Part shown: piece by piece, positions 41,368-50,179 of the stretch
Layout of the letters: every line of letters starts with the position of its first letter
Position numbering within the stretch: the stretch's first letter is position 1
Assembly: GCA_963799045.1 (NCBI GenBank)
Contig: CAWCVN010000004.1
Span: forward strand, 186,001-250,000
DNA length: 64,000 nt
Origin: DASRSS01 sp963799045
GTDB lineage: Bacteria; Actinomycetota; Actinomycetes; Mycobacteriales; Jatrophihabitantaceae
Direction of reading: 5' to 3'
The notes under the pieces: generated by a model
What the model was told of the DNA's origin: nothing
The model's database searches: none
What the model saw: the letters and a program-made list of their open reading frames with translations, nothing else
Position numbers and translations under genes: made by a program

Positions 41368-42657
41368 TCAGGCCTCCAGAATCGCGACGACGCCCTGCCC
41401 ACCGGCAGCGCAGATGGAGATCAGGCCGCGGCCGGAGCCGCGCTCGTGCAGCTGCTTGGCCAGCGTGGCGACGATGCGCCCGCCGGTCGCGGCGAACGGG
41501 TGCCCGGCGGCGAGCGAGGACCCGTTCACGTTGAGCTTCGACCGGTCGATCGGGCCGAGCGCACCGGGCAGGCCCAGCCGGTCGCGGCAGAACGCGTCGT
41601 CCTCCCAGGCGGTCAAGGTGGTGAGTACGGTCGAGGCGAACGCCTCGTGGATCTCGTAGTAGTCGAAGTCCTGCAGCGTGAGCTTGTTGCGTTCGAGCAG
41701 CCGCGGGACGGCGTAGATCGGCGCCATCAGCAGGCCGTCGGCCTTGCGGTCGCCGTGCACGTAGTCGACCGCCGCGGTCTCGGCGTCGACGAAGTGCGCC
41801 AGCACCGGGAGCTTGTGCGCGGCGGCCCACTCGTCGCTGGCCAGCAGGACCGTCGAGGCACCGTCGGACAGCGGCGTGGAGTTGCCTGCCGTCATGGTCG
41901 CGCGTTCGCCGAGCGACTTGCCGAACACCGGCGACAGCGTGGCCAGCTTCTCGGCGGTCGAGTCCGGCCGCAGGTTCTGGTCCCGGCTCAGGCCGAGGTA
42001 GGCGGTGACCAGGTCGTCGAAGAAGCCGCGCTCGTAGGCCGCGGCGAGGTTGCGGTGGCTGGCGGCGGCGAGCTCGTCCTGCGCCTCGCGGCTGACGCCC
42101 CACTCGTCACCGGTGACCGCCTGGTGCTCGCCCATGGACAGCCCGGTTCGCGGCTCGAGGTTCGCCGGGATCGCGGGCACGATGTGCATCGGCCGCAACC
42201 CGCTCAGGGCCTTGAGCCGGCCGCCGATGCTCCTGGCCCGGTTGACGTCGAGCAGGACCGTCCGCAGGTCCTCGTTCACCGCGATCGGCGCGTCGGAGGT
42301 GGTGTCGGTGCCCCCGGCGATGCCGGACTCGACCTGGCCCAGCGCGATCTTGTTGGCGACGAGGATCGCGGCCTCGAGGCCGGTGCCGCAGGCCTGCTGG
42401 ACGTCGTAGGCGGGGGTGTACGGCGACAGCGTCGAGCCGAGAACGCTCTCGCGGGCCAGGTTGAAGTCACGGCTGTGCTTGAGCACGGCGCCGGCGACCA
42501 CCTCGCCCATCCGCTGGCCCTGCAGGCCGAACCGAGCGGCCAGGCCGTCGATCGCCGCGGTGAGCATGTCCTGGTTCGAGGCGTGCGCGTACGGGCCGTT
42601 CGAGCGTGCGAACGGGATGCGGTTGCCGCCGACGACGGCGGCGCGGCGGTTAGCCAC
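41368..42657 (-). CDS. fadA2: Acetyl-CoA acetyltransferase/3-ketoacyl-CoA thiolase
   Basis: 429 residues. Nucleophile cysteine in AYDVQQACGTGLEAAILVANKIALGQVESGIAGGTDTTSDAP (about 84-125), His in YYEIHEAFASTVLTTL, and the second Cys in GLISICAAGGQGVVAILEA at the C-terminus make a complete thiolase site. NGSSLAAGHPFAATGGRIVATLAKQL is the NxNGGxxAxGHPxGA-type loop. It is of the FadI/FadA2 branch. GTG 42655-42657 has GGAGG six bases upstream. First gene of the fadA2-fabG4-mce-htdX operon and divergent from a tetR. Confidence 0.93.
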   Translation of the reverse strand: MANRRAAVVGGNRIPFARSNGPYAHASNQDMLTAAIDGLAARFGLQGQRMGEVVAGAVLKHSRDFNLARESVLGSTLSPYTPAYDVQQACGTGLEAAILVANKIALGQVESGIAGGTDTTSDAPIAVNEDLRTVLLDVNRARSIGGRLKALSGLRPMHIVPAIPANLEPRTGLSMGEHQAVTGDEWGVSREAQDELAAASHRNLAAAYERGFFDDLVTAYLGLSRDQNLRPDSTAEKLATLSPVFGKSLGERATMTAGNSTPLSDGASTVLLASDEWAAAHKLPVLAHFVDAETAAVDYVHGDRKADGLLMAPIYAVPRLLERNKLTLQDFDYYEIHEAFASTVLTTLTAWEDDAFCRDRLGLPGALGPIDRSKLNVNGSSLAAGHPFAATGGRIVATLAKQLHERGSGRGLISICAAGGQGVVAILEA

Positions 42658-42720
42658 GGTGTACCTCCGGGCTGGCTAGGAGCGGCGCGCGGTGCACTGG
42701 CAGGGCACTGCAAGCAATTG

Positions 42721-42752
42721 TTACCCAACGGTATCCGCTACTTTGAGTAGCG
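42721..42752. promoter_or_regulatory. Two adjacent palindromes in the fadA2/tetR promoter
   Basis: TTACCCAACGGTAT (42721-42734) resembles the TTAC-N6-GTAA sites before the FadE5-like gene. Directly next to it, CGCTACT (42736-42742) and AGTAGCG (42746-42752) form a perfect 7-base inverted repeat with a TTG centre whose last base is the first base of the tetR start codon. Both lie in the 94-base divergent gap and should control fadA2 and tetR. Confidence 0.6.
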
Positions 42753-43498
42753 TGAAGAACACAGGCTCCGCGGTGACGCAGGACACCGCCGCCGGGCACG
42801 CCGGCGCTGCGGGATCGGCGGATCGCGCGGGCCGCCCGGACGGGCGCAGCTCGCGGTGGGACGCACACCGGGCGAGTCGGCGTGAGGAGCTGATCGCGGC
42901 GGCCATCGACGCGATCACCACCCACGGCCCCGCGGTGGGCATGGACCAGATCGCCGTGTTCGCCGGTACCAGCAAGCCGGTGGTGTACCGCTACTTCGTC
43001 GACAAGACCGACCTGTACCGAGCCGTGAGCACCCGCCTCGTCGGCCGCGTGCTCGCGCGGGTGCTCGACGTCGCCGGACGCAACCCGCCGCCGCGGGCGC
43101 TGATCCACGCCAGCATCGATGCCTACCTCGAGCTGCTCGAGGACAGCCCGCAGCTCTACCGATTCGTGGCGGCCCACCCCCTGATCGAGACCCCGGACGG
43201 CACCGTCATCGCCTTCAGCGCGGTCGTCGCCGAACTGCTCAGCGCGCATCTCGGCTCCCAGCTGCGCGAGGGCGGCCTCGACCCGGCCTTCGCCCACCCC
43301 TGGGGGGAGGGCATCGTCGGCTTCATCACCGCGACCAGCATGTGGTGGCTCGACCATCGCGACGCGATGACCCGCCAGCAGCTGACCGCCTACCTGGGCG
43401 CGCTGCTGTGGGGCGGCGCGGCCGGCGTCTATCAATACGTCGGGCAGCCGGCGGACGCCCGACCGGCCCCGGGCGTCTTCCCGCATTTGTCGACATAG
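42752..43498 (+). CDS. TetR family transcriptional regulator of the fatty-acid locus
   Basis: 248 residues. After a 45-residue polar leader comes the HTH: RREELIAAAIDAITTHGPAVGMDQIAVFAGTSKPVVYRYFVDKTDLYRAVS, with YRYF. The C-terminal domain (IHASIDAYLELLEDSPQLYRFVAAHPL, then GIVGFITATSMWWLDHRDAMTRQQLTAYLGALLWGG) is the TetR_C_45-like acyl-sensing type often linked to fad genes. It lies between fadA2 (divergent) and the acyl-CoA oxidase (18 bases downstream). It probably responds to acyl-CoA. GTG 42752 lies inside the operator. Confidence 0.87.
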   Translation: MKNTGSAVTQDTAAGHAGAAGSADRAGRPDGRSSRWDAHRASRREELIAAAIDAITTHGPAVGMDQIAVFAGTSKPVVYRYFVDKTDLYRAVSTRLVGRVLARVLDVAGRNPPPRALIHASIDAYLELLEDSPQLYRFVAAHPLIETPDGTVIAFSAVVAELLSAHLGSQLREGGLDPAFAHPWGEGIVGFITATSMWWLDHRDAMTRQQLTAYLGALLWGGAAGVYQYVGQPADARPAPGVFPHLST

Positions 43499-43515
43499 CG
43501 AGAAGGAGTCACCTC

Positions 43516-45471
43516 GTGAGCGTCCCCTCGGCCGTCCAGTTGCGCGACTACCTGGACGGCCGCTGGGCGCCGATACGGCGGCAGGCCCGCGAACTGGCCG
43601 CTGACCCCCGGTTCGCGATCGCGGTCGGTGAGGACACCGAGACCCAGCGCGGCCGGGTCCTCGAGCGGATGCGCGCGCTGGCCGAGGAGCAGTACTCGCG
43701 GCTGGGCTTTCCCCGCCGGTACGGCGGGCTCGAGGACGTGGGTGCCTCGATCACCGGCTTCGAGATGCTGGCAATGGGCGACCTGTCGCTGCTGGTGAAG
43801 GCGGGCGTGCAGTGGGGGCTGTTCGGCGGTGCCGTCCTGCACCTGGGCACCGAGAGCCACCACCGCTCCTACCTCGCGCCGATCATGTCACTGGAGCTGC
43901 TCGGCTGCTTCGCGATGACCGAGACCGGCCACGGCTCGGACGTGGCCGCGCTGCGCACGACGGCGACCTACGACCCGGGCACGGGCGAGTTCGAGCTGCA
44001 CACGCCGGACGAGGCGGCCGGCAAGGACTACATCGGCAACGCCGCCCGCGACGGCCGCATGGCGGTGGTCTTCGCCCAACTCGAGACCGGCGGGAGCGCC
44101 CACGGTGTGCACGCGTTCCTCGTCCCGATCCGCGGCGGCGACGGCGGTCCCGCCGACGGGGTGCGCATCGAGGACTGTGGCCTCAAGTCCGGGCTCAACG
44201 GCGTCGACAACGGGCGGCTGTGGTTCGACCACGTGCGCGTGCCGCGGGGCCACCTGCTCGACCGCTACGCGCAGGTCGCGCCGGACGGGACGTACACGAC
44301 GTCGATCGAGAACCCGACGCGGCGGTTCTTCACCATGCTCGGCACCCTGGTGCAGGGCCGGATCAGCGTCGCCGCCGGCGCGGGCAGCGCCACCAAGGTG
44401 GCGCTCACGATTGCGGTGCGCTACGGCGAGGCTCGCCGGCAGTTCACCGCGCCGGGCGGCGGCGAGATCCCCGTGCTCGACTACCTCGCCCACCAGCGCA
44501 AGCTGCTGCCCGCGCTGGCCCGGTCCTACGCGTTGCACTTCGCCCAGGGCGAGTTGATCGCGGACTTGCACGACGCCGCGGGCCCGAGCTCGGCCGAGGA
44601 TCCGGGTCGCCGGGAGCTGGAATCACGCGCCGCGGGAATCAAGGCGATCGCCACCTGGCACGCGACGAGCACGATCCAGGCCTGCCGGGAGGCGTGCGGC
44701 GGCGCGGGCTACCTCGCCGAGAACCGCCTGCCGGGCCTGCGGGCGGACACCGACGTGTTCACGACCTTCGAAGGCGACAACACCGTCTTGCTCCAGCTGC
44801 TGGCCAAGCAGCTGCTCACCGACTACCGCGACCACTTCGGCGAGCTGGACTGGGTCGGCACGGTCCGCTTCCTCGCCGAGCAGGTCGTCGGTCAGGTCGT
44901 GGAGCGGGTGGGCGGCCGGCGCATCCTTGCCCGCCTCCTGGATGCCGCGCCACTGCCGGGGCAGTCCGGCGACGAGCCGGAACTGCGTTCGCGGGCGTGG
45001 CAGCTGTCGATGTTCGACTGGCGCGAGACCCATCTGCTGGACACGCTGGCCCGCCGCCTGCGGCGCGCCGGGGGCAGCGACGACCCGTTCGCGGTGTTCA
45101 ACGCGGCCCAGGACCACCTGCTGGCCGCGGCCCGGGCGCACGTCGACAGCGTGCTGCTGGCGGCCTTCGTACGGGCGGTCGACGGGTGCCCCGACCCGCA
45201 ATCGCGGGCGTTGCTGTCCGGGGTCTGCGACCTGTTCGCGCTGGCGACCATCGAGGGCGACCGTGCCTGGTTCGCCGAGCACGGCCGGCTCACGCCGACG
45301 CGGGCGAAGGCGCTCATCGCCGAGGTCAACGCGCTGTGCGCCGAGCTACGCCCGCACGCCCGGCTGCTGACCGACGGCTTCGGCGTGCCCGAGCAGGCCG
45401 TGGCCGCCCCGATCGCGCTCGGCGCAGAGGCGGCCCGTCAGGCGGGGTCGGGCCTGCCTGAACGCGGCTGA
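43516..45471 (+). CDS. Acyl-CoA oxidase/dehydrogenase (ACOX-type, long form)
   Basis: 651 residues. The N-terminal and middle domains have FPRRYGGLEDVGASITGFEMLAMGDLSLLVKAGVQWGLFGGAVLHLGTESH and LLGCFAMTETGHGSDVAALRTTATYDPGTGEFELHTPDEAAGKDYIGNAA, the CFAMTExxHGSxVxxxxTxAxYD motif of peroxisomal-type acyl-CoA oxidases. YGEARRQF and ACREACGGAGYLAENRLPGLRADTDVFTTFEGDNTVLLQLLAKQLL follow, then an extra 180-residue ACOX C-domain. It oxidises acyl-CoA, passing electrons to O2 or an unknown acceptor. AGAAGGAG lies seven bases before GTG. Co-directional with tetR. Confidence 0.88.
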   Translation: MSVPSAVQLRDYLDGRWAPIRRQARELAADPRFAIAVGEDTETQRGRVLERMRALAEEQYSRLGFPRRYGGLEDVGASITGFEMLAMGDLSLLVKAGVQWGLFGGAVLHLGTESHHRSYLAPIMSLELLGCFAMTETGHGSDVAALRTTATYDPGTGEFELHTPDEAAGKDYIGNAARDGRMAVVFAQLETGGSAHGVHAFLVPIRGGDGGPADGVRIEDCGLKSGLNGVDNGRLWFDHVRVPRGHLLDRYAQVAPDGTYTTSIENPTRRFFTMLGTLVQGRISVAAGAGSATKVALTIAVRYGEARRQFTAPGGGEIPVLDYLAHQRKLLPALARSYALHFAQGELIADLHDAAGPSSAEDPGRRELESRAAGIKAIATWHATSTIQACREACGGAGYLAENRLPGLRADTDVFTTFEGDNTVLLQLLAKQLLTDYRDHFGELDWVGTVRFLAEQVVGQVVERVGGRRILARLLDAAPLPGQSGDEPELRSRAWQLSMFDWRETHLLDTLARRLRRAGGSDDPFAVFNAAQDHLLAAARAHVDSVLLAAFVRAVDGCPDPQSRALLSGVCDLFALATIEGDRAWFAEHGRLTPTRAKALIAEVNALCAELRPHARLLTDGFGVPEQAVAAPIALGAEAARQAGSGLPERG

Positions 45472-45489
45472 GTCGACGGTCGCGCCGGT

Positions 45490-47358
45490 TCAGTGTCGGC
45501 GAGGTGCCCGTCGCCGCAACCGGCCGGTGAACAGCATCGCGATGCCTGCGGCGAGCAGCAGCCAGGCCAGCCGAAGCTGGGATCCGACGCTCGCGCCGGT
45601 GTCTGCCAGCGCGGGCGGGCTCGACGGGGGCGTCTGGCTCGTGCTCGCCGGCTGCACCGCGTGCGACGACGGCGGCGGGGTCGTCGGCGCAGGCGAGGTC
45701 GTCGGCGGGGCACTGCTCGTCGGCGGGGCGCTCGTGCTCGCCGGCAACGGGTTGATGTGGATCGACAGCGCCTTGAACGCAGGGTCGTTGACGCCGACGA
45801 CGAACGGGAAGTCTCCGGCCTCGGTGGGGATACCACTGATCAGCCCCGAGTCGCTCAGGCCCAGTCCGGGCGGCAACGAACCGGAGAAGATGAACCAGTG
45901 GTAGTTCGAGTCGCAGCCTCCGGTGGCCTCGAGCTGCTGCGAGTACGGCTGGCCGACCGTGCCGTCGGGCAGGTGGTCGGTGAGGATGACCAGCGGCGGG
46001 CACGGCGGCGCGGGTGAGGGCGACTCGACGGCGCCGATGTCACACGCGCCCTCGGCCGGCTGTGGTCGGGGTTCGGCCCGCTGGTCGTGTGCGCGGTAAT
46101 TGGGCCCGCAGGAACCATGGTTGTAGGGGATCGCGTCGCGGGCGGGGCTGCCGTACCCGGGCAGCATCGTGCGGGTCGAGCCCCCGTTATCGGCGAGCGG
46201 GTTCAGTCGTGGATCGGTCTTGATCAGGTCGTGGCTCGCGACCGAGAAGTCGCACGAGTTGGCGTCGTCGCTGGACAGGTTGTAGCCCTGGTCGTTGAGG
46301 TCGGTGCCCAGGTCGCTGCAGTCCGGCACGCCGCTGGCCTGCGCAGCCACGATGCTGCCGGTGACGGTGACCGACGCCTTCGAGGTGGTGAACGGCTTGA
46401 GCGAACCGGGCTTCGAGCTCGGGGCGTGCCCCGCCGTGCGGCGCAACAACGGAACGTCGCCGAGGTCCACCAGCGCCACGCCGCCGTCGGGCGAGTCGGA
46501 CGACGAACTGGTGTCTGCGATCGTGCTGTCGACGATGTGGACATCGCCGGCCACCGTTGCCACTCCCCGGCCTTGGTTGCCGGAGATGGTGGAGGTGTCG
46601 ATCTTCGCCGTTCCCGACTCGACGACGACGCCGCCAGACTCCGCGCCCCAAGAGCCTCCGTCGGTCGTGCCGCTGACCGTGGACTGATGGAGCGTCAGAC
46701 TGCTCTCCGGCGAGCTGACGAACGCGCCTTGGTCGACGTTGCCAGATAGCGTGCTGCTTTCGATTTGCGCCGAGGCGCCGTTTTCGACGTCGACACCGGG
46801 CTCACCATTCGTGATCGTGCTCTGCTCGATCAGGACGCTCGCACCCTGACTCACCATGACGCCCGGGGCGGTGCCGCTGCCGGTGACGTCGAGGTTGCTG
46901 AGCGTGACGGTCGGAGGGCCCCCCGAACCGGGACATTCCCCGGCCGGTATCTGGATCGCGGCCAAGTCGCCCACGCCCTGGACGATGGTCGCCCCGGCAC
47001 CGGTGTGGTTGAAGTCGACGCCGCCGTCGATCTCGACGGACTCGCAGATCCACAGATTGTCGGGGCTCGAGGTCTGCGTGTACGTGCCCGGCGCAACCTT
47101 CACCACGGTCTGCAGGCCGGTGTCCCACTCCACGTCGTAGTTCGCGGCCTGCCAGATGCTGGCGCACGGGTGCGCCTGGTCCGTGCAGTCGTTCGCTCCC
47201 GTGCCGCCGTAGTTGTCGTCGCCGTTCGTGGCGACGTATCGGATCGTCGGGCTGTCGGCCGCCACCGACGGCGCCGCCCAGGTCCCGAACGACGCTGCTG
47301 CCGCCAGGACCGCGATCGCGGCGAGAATTCGGCGCGGTCGTGCACCATGCGAAATCAT
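45490..47358 (-). CDS. Cell-wall-anchored beta-helix protein with LADTG sorting signal
   Basis: 622 residues. Signal peptide RRILAAIAVLAAAASFGTWAAPSVAA; then a right-handed beta-helix region with short repeats such as STITNGEPGVDVENGASAQIESSTLSGN and STVSGTTDGG, and a DIGAVESPSP end typical of the choice-of-anchor-Q group. An Ig-like domain (LPDGTVGQPYSQQLEATGG to FPFVVGVND, about 470-535), a Pro/Ser/Thr wall-spanning linker (about 538-582), and LADTG (584-588) before a hydrophobic stretch and RLRRRAPRRH tail follow. LAXTG is the substrate motif of class E sortases, so it is probably bound covalently to peptidoglycan. Ligand unknown. Confidence 0.85.
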   Translation of the reverse strand: MISHGARPRRILAAIAVLAAAASFGTWAAPSVAADSPTIRYVATNGDDNYGGTGANDCTDQAHPCASIWQAANYDVEWDTGLQTVVKVAPGTYTQTSSPDNLWICESVEIDGGVDFNHTGAGATIVQGVGDLAAIQIPAGECPGSGGPPTVTLSNLDVTGSGTAPGVMVSQGASVLIEQSTITNGEPGVDVENGASAQIESSTLSGNVDQGAFVSSPESSLTLHQSTVSGTTDGGSWGAESGGVVVESGTAKIDTSTISGNQGRGVATVAGDVHIVDSTIADTSSSSDSPDGGVALVDLGDVPLLRRTAGHAPSSKPGSLKPFTTSKASVTVTGSIVAAQASGVPDCSDLGTDLNDQGYNLSSDDANSCDFSVASHDLIKTDPRLNPLADNGGSTRTMLPGYGSPARDAIPYNHGSCGPNYRAHDQRAEPRPQPAEGACDIGAVESPSPAPPCPPLVILTDHLPDGTVGQPYSQQLEATGGCDSNYHWFIFSGSLPPGLGLSDSGLISGIPTEAGDFPFVVGVNDPAFKALSIHINPLPASTSAPPTSSAPPTTSPAPTTPPPSSHAVQPASTSQTPPSSPPALADTGASVGSQLRLAWLLLAAGIAMLFTGRLRRRAPRRH

Positions 47359-47459
47359 CGGATCCCCCCGTGCGCACACGCTGCACCCCGATGGCAGACG
47401 TCGCGCGGGCAAGAGAGTATCGCCAACCGGCCGGGGTGGCCACCGTCATGTCTCGCTCT

Positions 47460-47480
47460 GATGTATCGTGGTGATACATC
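47460..47480. promoter_or_regulatory. PadR operator
   Basis: GATGTATC (47460-47467) and GATACATC (47473-47480) form a perfect palindrome with a GTGGT centre, matching the ATGT-N-ACAT dyad bound by PadR proteins. It ends 24 bases before the padR start, over its likely promoter, and should give autoregulation of the padR-ino1 transcript. Confidence 0.75.
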
Positions 47481-47504
47481 GCGTCGAGATAGGGGGCTTC
47501 CCGC

Positions 47505-48068
47505 ATGCTGGAGATCGCCGTTCTCGGGCTGCTCAACGACAGCCCGATGCACGGATACGAGCTCCGGAAGCGGCTGTCCACCCTGCTCGGCGCATTTCGG
47601 GCGTTCTCCTACGGATCGCTCTACCCCACGCTGCGGCGTCTGTCCGAGGCGGGGTGGATCTCCGAGGAGGACCCGATCGAGGCGAAGACGGCCACGGGCG
47701 CTCGCTCCCGGCGGGGCAAGCGGGTCTACCGCTTGACCGCCGAGGGCAAGGAGCACCTCGCGGACCTGCTCGCCGACGTCGGCCCGGACGCGTTCGAAGA
47801 AGAGGGGTTCGGCGCGCGCCTGGCGTTTTTCGCCCAGACCCGCTCCGACATCCGGCTGCAGGTCCTCGAAGGACGCCGCCGCCGGGTCGAGGAGCAGCGT
47901 GAAGGCCTGCGCAGTGCGCTGACCCGCACCGGCCAGCGGCTCGACCGGTACACCCGCGAGCTGCACGAACACGGTCTGGAGTCGAGTGACCGCGAGGTGC
48001 GCTGGCTCACCGAGATGATCGAGCACGAGCGCACCAATAACCCCGGCGCCGACGGCGCTCAACAGTGA
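47505..48068 (+). CDS. PadR family transcriptional regulator
   Basis: 187 residues. Winged helix MLEIAVLGLLNDSPMHGYELRKRLSTLLGAFRAFSYGSLYPTLRRLSEAGWISEE (the GYELxxxL and GSLYPxLxRLExxG signature of PadR), then a long basic wing (ATGARSRRGKRVYRLTAEGKEHLADLL) and a helical C-terminal Vir_act_alpha_C-like domain. AGGGGG lies eight bases before ATG. It is upstream of ino1, the same order as Rv0047c-Rv0046c in Mycobacterium, and probably controls inositol synthesis and hence mycothiol and PI lipids. Confidence 0.9.
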   Translation: MLEIAVLGLLNDSPMHGYELRKRLSTLLGAFRAFSYGSLYPTLRRLSEAGWISEEDPIEAKTATGARSRRGKRVYRLTAEGKEHLADLLADVGPDAFEEEGFGARLAFFAQTRSDIRLQVLEGRRRRVEEQREGLRSALTRTGQRLDRYTRELHEHGLESSDREVRWLTEMIEHERTNNPGADGAQQ

Positions 48069-48124
48069 GCACACCACAAGCCCAGCAAGTCCAGCGACAC
48101 ACACCCAAGCAAGGAGGAGCCCTG

Positions 48125-49234
48125 ATGGGTTCGGAGAATGTGACCGGCACACACGGTGCCATCAGGGTCGCCATCGTCGGCGTCGGCAACTGCGCGGCAT
48201 CGCTCGTACAGGGCGTGCACTTCTACCGCAATGCCGACCCGTCGGGCAAGGTGCCCGGTCTCATGCACGTCCAGTTCGGCCCGTACCACGTCCGCGACAT
48301 CGAGTTCGTCGCCGCGTTCGACGTGGACGCGAAGAAGGTCGGTAGCGACCTCTCCGAGGCGATCGGTGCCAGCGAGAACAACACGATCAAGATTTGCGAC
48401 GTCCCTCCGCTGGACGTGCCCGTCCTGCGCGGACCGACGCTCGACGGCCTCGGCAAGTACTACCGCGAGACGATCACCGAATCCGACGACGACCCGGCCG
48501 ACGTCGTCCAGGTCCTCAAGGACCAGAAGGTCGACGTGCTGATCTCCTACCTGCCGGTGGGCTCCGAGGAGGCGGACAAGTTCTACGCGCAGTGCGCGAT
48601 CGACGCCAACGTCGCGTTCGTCAACGCGCTTCCGGTGTTCATCGCCAGCAACCCCGAGTGGGCGAAGAAGTTCACCGACGCCGGCGTCCCGATCATCGGT
48701 GACGACATCAAGAGCCAGGTCGGTGCCACCATCACCCACCGCGTGCTCACCAAGCTGTTCGAGGACCGCGGCGTGGAGGTGCAGCGCACCTACCAGCTCA
48801 ACGTCGGCGGCAACATGGACTTCAAGAACATGCTTGAGCGCGAGCGCCTGGAGTCGAAGAAGATCTCCAAGACGCAGTCGGTCACCAGCCAGATCCGCGA
48901 CCGCGACATGGGTGCGCGCAACGTGCACATCGGCCCATCCGACTATGTCGCCTGGCTCGACGACCGCAAGTGGGCGTTCATCCGGCTGGAGGGCAAGACC
49001 TTCGGCGACGTGCCGCTGAACCTCGAGTACAAGCTCGAGGTCTGGGACTCGCCCAACTCGGCCGGCATCATCATCGACGCGCTGCGTGCGGCCAAGATCG
49101 CCAAGGACCGCGGCATCGGCGGCCCGATCCTGTCCGCGGCGAGCTACTTCATGAAGTCGCCGCCCGTGCAGTACTACGACGACGAGGCCCGCCAGGCCGT
49201 CCAGGACTTCATCGACGGCAAGGTCGAGCGGTAG
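48125..49234 (+). CDS. ino1: Inositol-3-phosphate synthase
   Basis: 369 residues, the compact actinobacterial form. IRVAIVGVGNCAASLVQGVHFYRNAD is the NAD site; KTFGDVPLNLEYKLEVWDSPNSAGIIIDALRAAKIAKDRGIGGP and LNVGGNMDFKNMLERERLESKKISKTQSV contain the catalytic lysines. It converts glucose-6-phosphate to inositol-3-phosphate, the source of mycothiol and phosphatidylinositol. ATG 48125 is chosen over a GTG at 48065 because AAGGAGGAG lies six bases upstream. A strong terminator follows. Confidence 0.95.
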   Translation: MGSENVTGTHGAIRVAIVGVGNCAASLVQGVHFYRNADPSGKVPGLMHVQFGPYHVRDIEFVAAFDVDAKKVGSDLSEAIGASENNTIKICDVPPLDVPVLRGPTLDGLGKYYRETITESDDDPADVVQVLKDQKVDVLISYLPVGSEEADKFYAQCAIDANVAFVNALPVFIASNPEWAKKFTDAGVPIIGDDIKSQVGATITHRVLTKLFEDRGVEVQRTYQLNVGGNMDFKNMLERERLESKKISKTQSVTSQIRDRDMGARNVHIGPSDYVAWLDDRKWAFIRLEGKTFGDVPLNLEYKLEVWDSPNSAGIIIDALRAAKIAKDRGIGGPILSAASYFMKSPPVQYYDDEARQAVQDFIDGKVER

Positions 49235-49248
49235 TCACCTCGCTCGTG

Positions 49249-49290
49249 AAAACCCCCTCAGCGCCCTTCGGGTGTGGCTGGGGGGGTTTT
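49249..49290 (+). terminator. Bidirectional terminator after ino1
   Basis: AAAACCCCCTCAGC (49249-49262) pairs with GCTGGGGGGGTTTT (49277-49290) through 14 pairs including one G-T wobble; the loop has its own CCC-TTC-GGG mini-hairpin. The right arm ends in TTTT on the plus strand and the left arm gives TTTT on the minus strand. It terminates ino1. It lies inside the last 11 codons of the convergent methyltransferase gene. Confidence 0.9.
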
Positions 49291-50148
49291 CTTATGCGGT
49301 AGGTACCGCACGCCCTCCTCGCCCAGGCGGGTGCGCATGACGGTGATGGCTTCGGGGTTGTTGTCGACGAGAACGAAGCGGCGGTCGTTGGCGCGGGCTG
49401 CTGCGCCGAGCGTGCCGCTTCCGGCGAAGAAGTCCAGCACCCAGTCACCCGGCCGCGTGCTGGCCAGCACCATCCGCCGCAGCACACCCTCGGGCTTCTG
49501 GGTCGGGTAGCCCGTCTTCTCCTTGCCGGTGGGCGAGACGATCGTGTGCCACCAGACGTCCGTCGGCAGCTTCCCGCGGGCCGCCTTCTCCGCGCTGACC
49601 AGCCCCGGGGCCATGTACGGCTCGCGGTCCACCGCCCCGGCGTCGAAGTGATAGCGGTCCGGGTTCTTGACGTACACCAGCACGTTGTCGTGCTTGGTGG
49701 GCCAGCGCCTCTTGCTGCGGGCCCCGTAGTCGTAGGCCCAGATCAGCTCGTTCAGGAAACACTCCCGGCCGAACAGCGCGTCCAGGAGCACCTTGGCGTA
49801 GTGCACCTCGCGATAGTCCAGGTGCAGGTACAGCGTGCCGTCATCCGCGAGCAGCCGCCACGCGTGCGCCAGCCGGGGCTCGAGGTAGCCCCAATAGTCG
49901 TCGAACACGTCGTCGTAGGCGCTGATCTTTCCGCGCAGCGTTTCGTAGGTCAGGCCGCGAAAACCCACCCGGCCGCCCTCGGCGGAGCGGACCGTGCGCA
50001 GCGTGCGGCGCACCTGCGCCCGCCCGGTGTTGAACGGCGGGTCCAGGTAGATCATCGTGAAGGCGCCGTCCGGTAGCACGGCCAGCACGTCGGTGTTGTC
50101 CGCGGCGTACACGAGGTCCGGTCCGGCGTACAGCTCGCGCACGTCCAC
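49258..50148 (-). CDS. Orphan DNA methyltransferase, beta class (N4/N6 amino)
   Basis: 296 residues. Motif IV appears first as FTMIYLDPPFNTG (DPPF, about 30-42) and motif I last as VLDFFAGSGTLGAAARANDRRFVLVDNN (FAGSGT, about 241-268), the order of beta-class DNA amino-methyltransferases. TGYPTQKPEGVLRRMV is motif X. It methylates adenine N6 or cytosine N4 with SAM. No restriction enzyme or specificity subunit lies nearby. GTG 50146-50148. Its last codons (KKTPPATPEGR) are encoded across the ino1 terminator. AlgH gene lies 31 bases upstream. Confidence 0.87.
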   Translation of the reverse strand: MDVRELYAGPDLVYAADNTDVLAVLPDGAFTMIYLDPPFNTGRAQVRRTLRTVRSAEGGRVGFRGLTYETLRGKISAYDDVFDDYWGYLEPRLAHAWRLLADDGTLYLHLDYREVHYAKVLLDALFGRECFLNELIWAYDYGARSKRRWPTKHDNVLVYVKNPDRYHFDAGAVDREPYMAPGLVSAEKAARGKLPTDVWWHTIVSPTGKEKTGYPTQKPEGVLRRMVLASTRPGDWVLDFFAGSGTLGAAARANDRRFVLVDNNPEAITVMRTRLGEEGVRYLPHKKTPPATPEGR

Positions 50149-50179
50149 GGACGGTGACGGTACCGTCCCGTCGGCCCAC

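Noticed and set aside
48065..48124. Earlier GTG start for ino1
   Set aside because: Would add 20 non-conserved residues; the ATG at 48125 has a near-perfect ribosome-binding site.
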